A DNA stretch of 33,379 nt, from assembly GCF_014836555.1 (NCBI RefSeq), contig NZ_JACSQQ010000017.1, forward strand, positions 7,433-40,811. Direction: 5' to 3'. Below the pieces are notes generated by a model. That model was given only the letters and a program-made list of their open reading frames with translations, was not told where the DNA came from and ran no database searches. This stretch comes from Oerskovia rustica. GTDB taxonomy: Bacteria; Actinomycetota; Actinomycetes; Actinomycetales; Cellulomonadaceae. The position numbers were made by a program, and so were the translations under genes. Below, piece after piece: positions 16,004 through 23,618 of this stretch. Numbering within the stretch: position 1 is the stretch's first letter; every line of letters begins with the position of its first letter.

Positions 16004-16093
16004 AGACCCCTCGTGCGGCGCTATCTCACTGAACTCCCCCAGGGCCGGAAGGCAGCAAGGGCAGGTGGGCTCTGGTGGGTGCACGGGGGGTCC
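16004..16093 (+). ncRNA. ffs: Signal recognition particle RNA, small bacterial (4.5S) type
   Basis: The conserved SRP domain IV apex is present: CAGGGCCGGAAGGCAGCAAGGGC, with the GGAA tetraloop at 16047-16050 closed by CC/GG and the asymmetric AGCA loop that binds Ffh. The ends close in an 11-bp stem, ACCCCTCGTGC (16006-16016) with GCACGGGGGGT (16081-16091), which includes one G-U pair. The RNA folds as one long hairpin of about 88 nt, lacks the Alu domain, and works with Ffh in co-translational membrane targeting. End positions are estimates within a few bases. A TAGGCT -10 lies at the right distance upstream. Confidence 0.94.
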
Positions 16094-16202
16094 TTTCATG
16101 TCCGGGCACCTGGCCGGCGCGGAGGCGTCCAGCGCCCCGACGGCGTCGCTCGCCCGCGCGCCCGGCGTGCTCGTCGTGTCAGGGGTTCCGGAGTGTGGCC
16201 TG

Positions 16203-16341
16203 CGTCATAGATGACGTGCTGATATCGCCACAGAACATGACATGTCGCCCACGATCGACCATGATGCGGACGGTTTTCCGTCCAGCATTTGGAATATCGA
16301 CCACCGCAGTGGTTTTGAGGCGTCGAGCGTGCGCATCATGG
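16203..16341. promoter_or_regulatory. AT-enriched dyad-rich regulatory region upstream of the met leader
   Basis: Bases from about 16203 to 16325 are clearly richer in A/T than the rest. They hold several dyads: CGTCAT-AG-ATGACG (16203-16216), ACATG-A-CATGT (16235-16245), GGACGG-TTTT-CCGTCC (16268-16283) and ACCAC-CGCA-GTGGT (about 16300-16312). The last two lie inside a wide 10-bp pair CCATGATGCG (16259-16268) and CGCATCATGG (16332-16341), so the region could fold as a three-way junction if transcribed, or hold protein sites. No protein-coding gene is visible from 16094 to 16345. Confidence 0.55.
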
Positions 16342-16345
16342 AGCC

Positions 16346-16456
16346 ATGACCCGCCCCACGAGCACCGAGCTCACGACGCACCGCGCAGCAGTCCGCTGCC
16401 GAATGTCGTGTCGCTCCGTCCTGCGTGGCGCCGGTCGAATGTGCTGTCAGCTCTGA
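16346..16456 (+). CDS. Putative Cys-rich leader peptide of metQNI
   Basis: A short frame of 36 codons. The peptide starts MTRPTSTELTTHRAAVRC and ends GRMCCQL; it has four cysteines, two of them adjacent near the end, and three methionines in total. A CATCAT hexamer (16334-16339) ends 6 nt before the ATG, the same leaderless geometry as other genes in this window. Leaderless short ORFs with consecutive Cys codons are known in mycobacteria as cysteine-responsive attenuators, and similar short leader peptides are annotated upstream of actinobacterial sulfur-amino-acid genes. Alternating complementary segments between this ORF and the metQ Shine-Dalgarno strengthen the case. That it is translated and regulatory is an inference. 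Confidence 0.6.
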   Translation: MTRPTSTELTTHRAAVRCRMSCRSVLRGAGRMCCQL

Positions 16457-16557
16457 CCTGACCCCAGCACCGCACCGCCCGCTTCGCGAGCGCAGCCCGG
16501 AGACGACCGGAGCCCGCGCCGCAGCGCCCGCCTCATCCCTTCCTGAACCACCGACCA

Positions 16558-16684
16558 CCGGTGACGTGTCCTCGCGACGCGCGCTCCGTCGTCGGGCAGG
16601 AGGACGTTCCACCTCCCACCCGTCACCACCGTGACGCCCCCCACGGACGCCCCGCGACAACCGCCGGCGCCCGTCACCGGAAGG
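16558..16684 (+). promoter_or_regulatory. Candidate attenuator: four alternately pairing segments ending at the metQ Shine-Dalgarno
   Basis: Segment A is CCGGTGACG (16558-16566), B is CGTCACC (16621-16627), C is GTGACG (16631-16636) and D is CGTCACCGG (16672-16680). A can pair with B (7 bp) or D (9 bp), and C with B (6 bp, CACC loop) or D (6 bp). D runs into the metQ Shine-Dalgarno GGAAGG (16679-16684), so the A-D fold would hide it. This fits a switch controlled by ribosome position on the leader peptide. Confidence 0.5.
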
Positions 16685-16691
16685 ACAGCCC

Positions 16692-17585
16692 ATGCTCCGC
16701 AAGAACCTGACCCTCGCCGCCGTCGCGGCCGCCGCCGCCCTCACGCTCGGGGCGTGCGCCACGACGCCCGCCGACAGCGGTGCCTCGGCAGGCAGCGCCG
16801 ACGACGTCGTCAAGATCGGCGTGGTCGGTGCGCAGGAGGACAAGTGGGCCGTGTTCGAGAAGGTCGCCAAGGAAGAGGGCCTGAACATCGAGATCGTCGA
16901 CTTCGGCGACTACCAGCAGGCCAACCCGTCGCTCTCGCAGGGCCAGATCGACCTCAACCAGTTCCAGCACCTGCAGTTCCTCGCGGGCTACAACGTCGAG
17001 GCCGGCGACGACCTCCAGCCGATCGGCGCCACCGCGGTCTACCCGCTCGCGCTCTACTCGTCCAAGCACACGGCGCTCGAGGACATCCCTGCGGGCGGCG
17101 AGATCGCGATCCCGAACGACGCCACGAACCTCGCGCGCGCGCTCCTCGTCCTCCAGGAGGCGGGGCTCATCGAGCTCAAGGACGGCGGCAGCTCGCTGTC
17201 GACCGAGGCCGACGTGCTCCCGTCCTCGAAGGTCAAGGTCACTCCGGTCTCGGCCGAGCAGACCCCGATCGCCCTGCAGTCGGTCGACGGCGCGGTCGTC
17301 AACAACGACTTCATCAAGGACGCCGGACTCAACCCCGACGACGCCCTGTTCCAGGACGACCCCGACTCCGCCGCGGCCGAGCCCTACATCAACGTGTGGG
17401 TCGCGCGCGCCGAGGACAAGGACGACGAGACGCTCCTGAAGATCGCCGCGCTCTCGCAGAACGAAGAGGTCATCGCCGCCGAGAACGAGTCGTCGGGCAA
17501 CTCCGCCGTCATCAAGAGCAACTCGGCTGCTGAGCTCCAGGAGATCCTCGCGGGGATCGAGAAGAACTACCGCGCCCAGGGCTGA
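16692..17585 (+). CDS. metQ: Methionine ABC transporter substrate-binding lipoprotein MetQ
   Basis: A 297-residue NlpA/MetQ-family lipoprotein. The signal peptide MLRKNLTLAAVAAAAALTLG ends in lipobox L-G-A-C with Cys near residue 21. The family blocks follow: VKIGVVGAQEDKW, IEIVDFGDYQQANPSLSQGQIDLNQFQHLQFL (the ligand-site region), AIPNDATNLARALLVLQEAGLI and GAVVNNDFIKDAG. Known members bind D- or L-methionine outside the membrane and deliver it to MetNI. GGAAGG lies 7 nt before the ATG at 16692. It is the first full gene of metQNI and is separated from metN by 145 nt. Control through the leader described at 16346-16684 is likely. Confidence 0.95.
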   Translation: MLRKNLTLAAVAAAAALTLGACATTPADSGASAGSADDVVKIGVVGAQEDKWAVFEKVAKEEGLNIEIVDFGDYQQANPSLSQGQIDLNQFQHLQFLAGYNVEAGDDLQPIGATAVYPLALYSSKHTALEDIPAGGEIAIPNDATNLARALLVLQEAGLIELKDGGSSLSTEADVLPSSKVKVTPVSAEQTPIALQSVDGAVVNNDFIKDAGLNPDDALFQDDPDSAAAEPYINVWVARAEDKDDETLLKIAALSQNEEVIAAENESSGNSAVIKSNSAAELQEILAGIEKNYRAQG

Positions 17586-17730
17586 GCCCTCGGCACGAGC
17601 CACGGGTGCCCGACGCACCACCCGCGTGTTGGACTGTCCGTACACGCCTGTCGTCCCCCGCACACGACGCGTGGCCACGCGGCTCTCACGAGGAGCCCGG
17701 CCGCCGTACCCCCGCACGAGAGGTTCCTCC

Positions 17731-18990
17731 GTGAGCATCACCTCGGACACGATGGTCAGCTTCCGCGACGCGACGAAGGTCTTCGGGACCGGTCCGTCCG
17801 CCGTGGCCGCCGTCGACGGCGTCACCCTGGACATCCGGGCGGGTGAGATCTTCGGCGTCATCGGCTACTCGGGCGCGGGCAAGAGCACGCTCGTCCGCCT
17901 CATCAACGCCCTCGAACCCGTCACCAGCGGGAGCGTCGTCGTCGACGGCGACGAGGTGAGCGCCCTCGGCGAGCGCGAGCTGCGTCCCGTGCGCGCGAGC
18001 ATCGGCATGATCTTCCAGCAGTTCAACCTCTTGTCCTCGCGGACCGTCGCCGGGAACGTGGCCTACGCCCTCAAGGTCGCGGGCTGGGACAAGCCCCGCC
18101 GTGAGGCCCGCGTCGCCGAGCTGCTCGAGTTCGTCGGCCTGTCCGAGAAGGCCAAGGCCTACCCGTCGCAGCTCTCCGGCGGGCAGAAGCAGCGCGTCGG
18201 GATCGCCCGTGCGCTCGCGACGTCGCCCAAGATCCTGCTCGCCGACGAGGCCACGAGCGCGCTCGACCCCGAGACCACGCGCGACGTGCTCGCGCTCCTG
18301 CGCCGCGTCAACGCCGAGCTCGGCGTGACGATCGTCGTCATCACGCACGAGATGGACGTCGTGCGCTCGACCTGCCACCGCGTCGCGGTCATGGAGCACG
18401 GCAGGGTCGTCGAGGTCGGCGAGGTCTACGACGTGTTCTCGTCGCCGCAGGCGCCCGCGACCAAGAAGTTCGTCGGGACGGCGCTGCGCGACCGGCCCGG
18501 CCCCGAGGCGCTCGAACGCCTGCGGCGCCGCCACCCCGGGCGCCTCGTGACCGTCGGCGTCCACGAGGACGGGACCTCGGGCGCGAGCCTGACGCGGCTC
18601 CTGCGCGAGCACGGGCTCGACGGTGCCGTGGTCTTCGGCGGCATCTCCGAGATCGGGGAGCGGCCCTTCGGCTCCCTCACCCTCGAGCTCGCGGGCGACG
18701 ACGCCACGATCGCGGCGTTCCTCACCGAGCTCGCGGCGACCACCGACGTCGTGGACCTCGGGACCGCCGCGGACCCGCGCGACGACCCGCGCGTCGTGGC
18801 CGGGGCGAGCGACGAGTCGGGCGAGGCCGACGACGCCACCGGGGCTCCGCCGTCGGGCCGCGTCGACGAACCCGACCCGCGCGACGCCTGGCAGAGCGAG
18901 AGATGGCCCGGGACGGGAGGCCCCGGCACGCAGGGGACCCAGCCCGGTGACCGCGGCGGCAGGACCGGCACGTTCGGAGGGGAGCGATGA
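17731..18990 (+). CDS. metN: Methionine ABC transporter ATP-binding protein MetN
   Basis: A 419-residue ATPase. Walker A GYSGAGKST is near residue 50, the Q-loop is IGMIFQQFNLLSSRTV, the signature is LSGGQKQRVGIARAL, Walker B is ILLADEATSALDP, and the switch histidine is in VITHEMDVV. A C-terminal NIL domain (LVTVGVHEDGT to AATTDVVDL, about residues 270-350) is the methionine-sensing domain known to give feedback inhibition. A further tail of about 70 residues, rich in Gly, Pro, Asp and Arg, is unusual for MetN. The start is GTG 17731, with GAGAGG 7 nt upstream; the longer frame to 17626 lacks a signal. In the 145-nt gap after metQ, GGTGC-CCGAC-GCACC near 17605-17620 is a small hairpin that may reduce read-through. 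Confidence 0.95.
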   Translation: MSITSDTMVSFRDATKVFGTGPSAVAAVDGVTLDIRAGEIFGVIGYSGAGKSTLVRLINALEPVTSGSVVVDGDEVSALGERELRPVRASIGMIFQQFNLLSSRTVAGNVAYALKVAGWDKPRREARVAELLEFVGLSEKAKAYPSQLSGGQKQRVGIARALATSPKILLADEATSALDPETTRDVLALLRRVNAELGVTIVVITHEMDVVRSTCHRVAVMEHGRVVEVGEVYDVFSSPQAPATKKFVGTALRDRPGPEALERLRRRHPGRLVTVGVHEDGTSGASLTRLLREHGLDGAVVFGGISEIGERPFGSLTLELAGDDATIAAFLTELAATTDVVDLGTAADPRDDPRVVAGASDESGEADDATGAPPSGRVDEPDPRDAWQSERWPGTGGPGTQGTQPGDRGGRTGTFGGER

Positions 18991-19649
18991 ACCGCGACTG
19001 GTCCACCCTGTGGCCGATCCTGCTGTCCTCGCTGGGCGAGACGCTCTACATGGTCTCGATCGCGCTCCTCGCGGGCGGGCTCGGAGGCCTGGTGCTGGGG
19101 CTCGCGCTCTACTGCACGCGCAAGGGCAACCTGTTGGCCAACAGCGTGGTGTTCAACGTCCTCAACGTGCTCGTCAACATCGTCCGGCCCATCCCGTTCA
19201 TCATCTTCCTGACGATGATCTACCCCGTGACGCTCGCGGTCGTCGGGACGACGATCGGTACCGAGGCGTTCATCCTGCCGCTGTCCGTCATGACCGCGTT
19301 CGGGACCTCGCGCATCGTCGAGCAGAACCTCGTGAGCATCGACCCGGGCGTGGTCGAGGCGGCGCGCGCCATGGGGGCCTCGCCGTGGCGGATCATCCGG
19401 ACGGTCCTCATCCCCGAGGCGCTCGCGCCGCTCATCCTGGGCTACACGTTCATCTTCGTGGCCGTGATCGACATGTCCGCGATGGCCGGCTACATCGGCG
19501 GCGGTGGCCTGGGCGACTTCGCGATCCGGTACGGCTACCAGCGCTACAACTGGGCCGTGACGGCCGTGACGGTCGTGGTCATCATCGTGATCGTGCAGGT
19601 CGTCCAGTTCTTCGGGAACTGGCTCGCGCGCAAGGTCCTGCGGCGCTGA
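18987..19649 (+). CDS. metI: Methionine ABC transporter permease MetI
   Basis: A 220-residue permease with five hydrophobic helices. It carries the binding-protein-dependent permease loop EAARAMGASPWRIIRTVLIPEALAPLI (EAA motif), which docks on MetN, preceded by VRPIPFIIFLTMIYPVT and followed by GYIGGGGLGDFAIRYGYQRYNW, all typical of MetI. The ATG overlaps the metN stop by 4 nt (ATGA) and has GGAGGGGAG just upstream. It completes the MetQ-MetN-MetI importer. A strong hairpin follows at 19672-19697. Confidence 0.96.
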   Translation: MNRDWSTLWPILLSSLGETLYMVSIALLAGGLGGLVLGLALYCTRKGNLLANSVVFNVLNVLVNIVRPIPFIIFLTMIYPVTLAVVGTTIGTEAFILPLSVMTAFGTSRIVEQNLVSIDPGVVEAARAMGASPWRIIRTVLIPEALAPLILGYTFIFVAVIDMSAMAGYIGGGGLGDFAIRYGYQRYNWAVTAVTVVVIIVIVQVVQFFGNWLARKVLRR

Positions 19650-19671
19650 GCCGCCCCGGGCGGCTGCCCGA

Positions 19672-19697
19672 CCGTGGGCGGCCGGGCCCGCCCACGG
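19672..19697. terminator. 10-bp hairpin after metI
   Basis: CCGTGGGCGG (19672-19681) and CCGCCCACGG (19688-19697) are exact complements around CCGGGC. It probably ends the metQNI transcript before dnaX. Confidence 0.75.
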
Positions 19698-19751
19698 GCC
19701 CCCGGGACACCTGCCTGGGGACCTGCTGTGCGGGCTGTCAGCCTCGCCGTC

Positions 19752-19757
19752 TAGAGT
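19752..19757 (+). promoter_or_regulatory. -10 element, leaderless promoter of dnaX
   Basis: TAGAGT (19752-19757), then TGCCGGG (7 nt), then GTG. No Shine-Dalgarno is present. No clear -35. Confidence 0.55.
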
Positions 19758-19764
19758 TGCCGGG

Positions 19765-22551
19765 GTGAGCACCGCCCTGTACCGCCGCTACCGGCCAGAG
19801 ACCTTCGCCGAGGTCATCGGGCAGGACCACGTCACCGGACCGCTGCGGCAGGCGCTGCGCAGCGGACGCGTGAACCACGCCTACCTCTTCTCGGGCCCCC
19901 GCGGCTGCGGCAAGACGACCTCGGCGCGCATCCTCGCGCGCACCCTGAACTGCGCGCGCAACACCGAGGAGACGCCCGTCGACACCCCCTGCGGGGAGTG
20001 CTCGTCGTGCGTCGAGCTCGCGCGCGGCGGCTCGGGCAGCCTCGACGTGATCGAGATCGACGCGGCGTCGCACAACGGTGTCGACGACGCCCGCGAGCTG
20101 CGTGAGCGCGCGACCTTCGCGCCCGCCCGCGACCGGTACAAGATCTTCATCCTCGACGAGGCCCACATGGTCACGCCGCAGGGCTTCAACGCGCTCCTCA
20201 AGCTCGTCGAGGAGCCCCCGCCGCACGTGAAGTTCATCTTCGCGACCACCGAGCCGGACAAGGTCATCGGGACCATCCGCTCGCGTACCCACCACTACCC
20301 GTTCCGCCTCGTCCCGCCGGACGTCCTGGGCCCGTACCTCGAGCAGCTCTGCGCCGCGGAGGGCGTGACCATCGGCACAGGCGTCGTGCCGCTCGTCGTG
20401 CGCTCGGGCGGTGGCTCGGTGCGTGACTCGCTGTCCGTCATGGACCAGCTCATCGCGGGCGCCGAGGCCGGGAACGTCGACTACGAGCGCGCCGTGGACC
20501 TCCTGGGCTTCACGCACGCCTCGCTGCTCGACGACGTCGTGGAAGCCCTCGCGGCCCGCGACGGCGCGAGCATCTTCCGCGTCGTCGAGCAGATCATCAC
20601 CACGGGGCACGAGCCGCGCCGCTTCGTCGAGGACCTCCTCGAGCGCCTGCGCGACCTCATCGTCATCTCCGTCTCCGGCGGGGCCGCGGACGCCGTGCTG
20701 CGCGACGTCCCGTCCGACCAGCTCGACCGCATGAAGGCCCAGGCGCAGAACCTCGGCGCGGCCGAGCTCTCGCGCGCGGCGGACCTCGTCAACGCGGCGC
20801 TCACCGAGATGAGCGGCGCCACGTCACCCCGCCTGCACCTCGAGCTCCTGTGCGCGCGCCTCCTGCTCCCCGGCGTGGACGACGGCGCCGCGGGGCTCGC
20901 GGCCCGCATCGACCGGTTGGAGCGGGGCGGGCTGGGAACCGGTGGGCTCGCGCCTGGCGCACCGCGACCCGGCGCCCCCGAGGGCCTCGCCGCTGCCGCG
21001 CCCCGTGGGCCGCGGGTCGAGGACGACGCACCCGTCGCCCCCGTGAACGGGCTCAGCGGAGCCGCGGCCGCACGTGCCGCGCTCCAGGCCCGCAAGGCGG
21101 GGGAGGGGGCTGCGGCTGCTTCGACCGCGCCGGGCGCACCCGCCTCGCCGACTACGGCTCCCGTGCCTTCTGCTGTGCCCGACGTGGTGCCCGTCGACGT
21201 GATGCCCGTCGACGTGGTGCCGGTTGTGGAGGTGCCGACCGAAGCGGTGGCTCCTGCTCCTGCCTCGTCGGGCGCGCCGGACGCCCGGGCGACCGACGAG
21301 TGGCCGGTCGTGGTGCCGGTCGGCACCGCAGAGGCCGCACCTGCCACGTCGGAGGCCGGTGCCGAGGCCGCACCCGGGGGTGAGGACTCTCCGGCCGTCT
21401 CCCCGGTTCCCGACCACGGGACCACGCCCACGGCCGAGCCGGTGCACGCCGCGCCGGTCGAACCGGCGGCGCAGCAGGTCGCCGTGCCCGCCGCGCCTGC
21501 CGCACCGGCAGGGCCCTCGGCGACGTCGACCGACACCGCGGCGCTGACCCTGCGCTGGCCCGAGGTCCTCGAGACGCTGAGCACCATCAAGCGCCTCACG
21601 TGGATGCTCGTGCGCGACAACGCCGAGGTCGCCGAGCTCACGGAGAGCACGCTCGTGCTCAGCTTCAGCAACGGTGGCGCCGCAGGCTCGTTCCGCAACG
21701 GCAACAACTCGGCCGCGCTCCAGGAAGCGGTGCACAAGACGCTCGGGTTCCAGGTCCGGATCGACGTCCAGATCGACGAGGGCGACGGGACCCCCCGGGC
21801 CCGGACCACGGCTGGTCCCGCTCCCGTCCCCTCCCCGCAGCCCGCGTCGGGGGCGACGCCCCCGGCGCGTCCCCTCGACGCACCGGTGACACCGCCGACG
21901 CCTTCGACACCTCCGCAGCGGGAGGCGTCGGGTGGTGCCGCTCCCCCGACCGGTCAGGTGCCCGGTGCCGGCTCGGTGCCGAGCGCCCCCACCGCACCCC
22001 AGGGCACGGGAGCGCTCCAGGTCTCCGGCGAGACGGCGGCGGTCACCGACCAGCGCGGCGGCGTCGCCCTCCAGGAGCGACCCGACCCGGCGTCGCAGCC
22101 CTCCACCCCGGTTGCGGTGGCACCTGTCGTCGAGCCCCCGGTCGTGAACGCGGCCGACGAGGCCTGGCTCGCGGGCCTGCCCGTGACCGAGCCTCCCGCC
22201 GACCTCGACGAGGGCCACGAACCGCCGCCTGCGGACGTGCGGCCAGCCGCGCCGTCGGGCAGCGGGACCGGGCAGCGCCCCTCGGCGCCGACGGCACCCA
22301 GTGCGCCGACACCCGCCGTCCCCACGGGGCCCGCGCCGGGCGTGCGCGAGACGCGCCGCCAGACGCTCGAACGGCAGGCCGCCGAGCAGAAGGCCCGGCA
22401 GTCGTCGGCGCGCGTCGCGGTCTCGATGGACGACGACTCGCCGTCCGACGACGACCCGGACCTCGCGTCGTCGGGCCTGGTCGGTGCGCCGCTCGTCGCC
22501 CAGCTGCTGGGCGGCGTCGTGATCGACGAGACCATCGACACCGGGATCTGA
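19765..22551 (+). CDS. dnaX: DNA polymerase III subunit gamma/tau
   Basis: A 928-residue clamp-loader subunit. The AAA+ module is in the first 370 residues: YRRYRPETFAEVIGQDHV at the start, Walker A SGPRGCGKTTSARIL near residue 42, four zinc-binding cysteines around LNCARNTEETPVDTPCGECSSC, Walker B FILDEAHMV, and sensor regions IFATTEPDKVIGTIRSRT. After residue about 375 comes a long Ala/Pro/Val-rich linker with a short repeat (VPVDVMPVDVVPV), then a folded block RWPEVLETLSTIKRLTWMLVRDNAEV (tau domain III, residues about 595-680), and a second linker to the end. Start GTG 19765 is supported by the TAGAGT element and the conserved N-terminus. The next gene starts 2 nt after the stop. Confidence 0.97.
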   Translation: MSTALYRRYRPETFAEVIGQDHVTGPLRQALRSGRVNHAYLFSGPRGCGKTTSARILARTLNCARNTEETPVDTPCGECSSCVELARGGSGSLDVIEIDAASHNGVDDARELRERATFAPARDRYKIFILDEAHMVTPQGFNALLKLVEEPPPHVKFIFATTEPDKVIGTIRSRTHHYPFRLVPPDVLGPYLEQLCAAEGVTIGTGVVPLVVRSGGGSVRDSLSVMDQLIAGAEAGNVDYERAVDLLGFTHASLLDDVVEALAARDGASIFRVVEQIITTGHEPRRFVEDLLERLRDLIVISVSGGAADAVLRDVPSDQLDRMKAQAQNLGAAELSRAADLVNAALTEMSGATSPRLHLELLCARLLLPGVDDGAAGLAARIDRLERGGLGTGGLAPGAPRPGAPEGLAAAAPRGPRVEDDAPVAPVNGLSGAAAARAALQARKAGEGAAAASTAPGAPASPTTAPVPSAVPDVVPVDVMPVDVVPVVEVPTEAVAPAPASSGAPDARATDEWPVVVPVGTAEAAPATSEAGAEAAPGGEDSPAVSPVPDHGTTPTAEPVHAAPVEPAAQQVAVPAAPAAPAGPSATSTDTAALTLRWPEVLETLSTIKRLTWMLVRDNAEVAELTESTLVLSFSNGGAAGSFRNGNNSAALQEAVHKTLGFQVRIDVQIDEGDGTPRARTTAGPAPVPSPQPASGATPPARPLDAPVTPPTPSTPPQREASGGAAPPTGQVPGAGSVPSAPTAPQGTGALQVSGETAAVTDQRGGVALQERPDPASQPSTPVAVAPVVEPPVVNAADEAWLAGLPVTEPPADLDEGHEPPPADVRPAAPSGSGTGQRPSAPTAPSAPTPAVPTGPAPGVRETRRQTLERQAAEQKARQSSARVAVSMDDDSPSDDDPDLASSGLVGAPLVAQLLGGVVIDETIDTGI

Positions 22552-22553
22552 CC

Positions 22554-22955
22554 GTGAGCCCGCGCGGGGAGCTCCATCACGTCGAGCTGTGGGTCGAGGA
22601 CCTCGACGCGGCGGAGAGCTCGTGGGCGTGGCTGCTCGACGAGCTCGGCTACACGCGGTTCCAGACGTGGGCCTCGGGCCAGAGCTGGCTGCGCGGGGCG
22701 ACGTACATCGTGCTCGAGGCGAGCCCGGCCGCCCGCGCCGCGAGGCACGACCGCCTGCGTCCCGGCCTCAACCACCTGGCGTTCTCGGGCGGGCGCCGCG
22801 CCGAGGTCGACGACCTGGTGACGCGCGCGGCCGAGCACGGATGGAGCCTGATGTTCGCCGACGCCCACCCCTACGCGGGCGGCCCGCAGCACTACGCGGC
22901 CTACCTCGAGAACGCCGACGGCTTCGAGGTGGAGATCGTCGCGGCCGACGACTGA
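22554..22955 (+). CDS. VOC (glyoxalase/bleomycin-resistance fold) family protein
   Basis: A 133-residue single-domain vicinal-oxygen-chelate protein. The fold's typical metal ligands seem present: His in LHHVELWVEDLDA near residue 8, His in RPGLNHLAF near residue 78 and Glu in DGFEVEIVAAD near the end. GTG 22554 lies 2 nt after the dnaX stop, so it is coupled to dnaX and no separate promoter is seen. The substrate is unknown. It occupies the place between dnaX and recR where many bacteria carry the nucleoid protein gene ybaB/ebfC. Confidence 0.88.
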   Translation: MSPRGELHHVELWVEDLDAAESSWAWLLDELGYTRFQTWASGQSWLRGATYIVLEASPAARAARHDRLRPGLNHLAFSGGRRAEVDDLVTRAAEHGWSLMFADAHPYAGGPQHYAAYLENADGFEVEIVAADD

Positions 22956-23006
22956 CGCGGCCCCCGTGACGTCCGCGCGGCGGACCACGGAGTCGGCGGC
23001 GCCACG

Positions 23007-23012
23007 TAGGCT
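23007..23012 (+). promoter_or_regulatory. -10 element, leaderless promoter of recR
   Basis: TAGGCT (23007-23012), then GGGGGC (6 nt), then GTG. It has the same sequence as the SRP RNA -10 element. Confidence 0.6.
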
Positions 23013-23018
23013 GGGGGC

Positions 23019-23618
23019 GTGTATGAAGGCGCGGTCCAGGACCTGATCGACGAGCTCGGCCGACTCCCCGGGGTCGGCCCCAAGAGTGCCCAACGCATCG
23101 CGTTCCACCTCCTCGCGGCCGACGCCGCGGACGTGCGGCGGCTCTCCGACGCGCTCACCGAGGTCAAGCTGCGCGTGCGGTTCTGCGAGATCTGCGGCAA
23201 CGTCGCGGAGTCCGAGCAGTGCCGCATCTGCCGTGACCCCCGGCGCTCCGCAGAGGTGATCTGCGTCGTCGAGGAGCCCAAGGACGTCGTCGCGATCGAG
23301 CGCACGCGCGAGTTCCGCGGCAAGTATCACGTGCTCGGCGGGGCCATCAACCCGATCGACAACGTCGGTCCCGACGACCTGCGCATCCGTGAGCTCCTCA
23401 CCCGGCTCGCCGACGGCGCGGTCCAGGAGGTCATCCTTGCGATGGACCCCAACGTCGAGGGCGAGGCCACGGCCACCTACCTCACGCGCATGCTCTCGCC
23501 CATGGGGCTGCGCGTGTCCCGCCTGGCGTCCGGACTGCCGGTAGGTGGAGACTTGGAGTACGCCGACGAGGTGACGCTCGGGCGGGCGTTCGAGGGACGG
23601 AGGGTCGTCAGTGGTTGA
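23019..23618 (+). CDS. recR: Recombination mediator protein RecR
   Basis: A 199-residue protein of normal length. It has an N-terminal helix-hairpin-helix [24 protein letters not shown], a four-cysteine zinc finger [19 protein letters not shown] (residues about 54-72), a Toprim domain beginning [17 protein letters not shown] and continuing [15 protein letters not shown], and a C-terminal [18 protein letters not shown] block. RecR acts with RecF and RecO to load RecA on gapped DNA. Start GTG 23019 (Val-Tyr-Glu-Gly) fits the family, with the leaderless promoter 6 nt upstream. It overlaps the next gene by 8 nt. Confidence 0.97.
   Translation: MYEGAVQDLIDELGRLPGVGPKSAQRIAFHLLAADAADVRRLSDALTEVKLRVRFCEICGNVAESEQCRICRDPRRSAEVICVVEEPKDVVAIERTREFRGKYHVLGGAINPIDNVGPDDLRIRELLTRLADGAVQEVILAMDPNVEGEATATYLTRMLSPMGLRVSRLASGLPVGGDLEYADEVTLGRAFEGRRVVSG

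Noticed and set aside
16092-16691. Possible SAM riboswitch upstream of metQ
   Set aside because: I could not find the conserved core of SAM-I, SAM-II or SAM-IV. The leader-peptide model explains the sequence better. An Rfam scan would settle it.
20481-22218. Antisense open frames across dnaX of more than 400 codons
   Set aside because: They mirror the Ala/Pro/Val-rich linker codons of dnaX and show no domain, promoter or Shine-Dalgarno.
19765-22551. Programmed frameshift in dnaX giving a separate gamma protein
   Set aside because: No A-rich slippery heptamer is present in the middle of the gene; the frame runs unbroken to the tau end.
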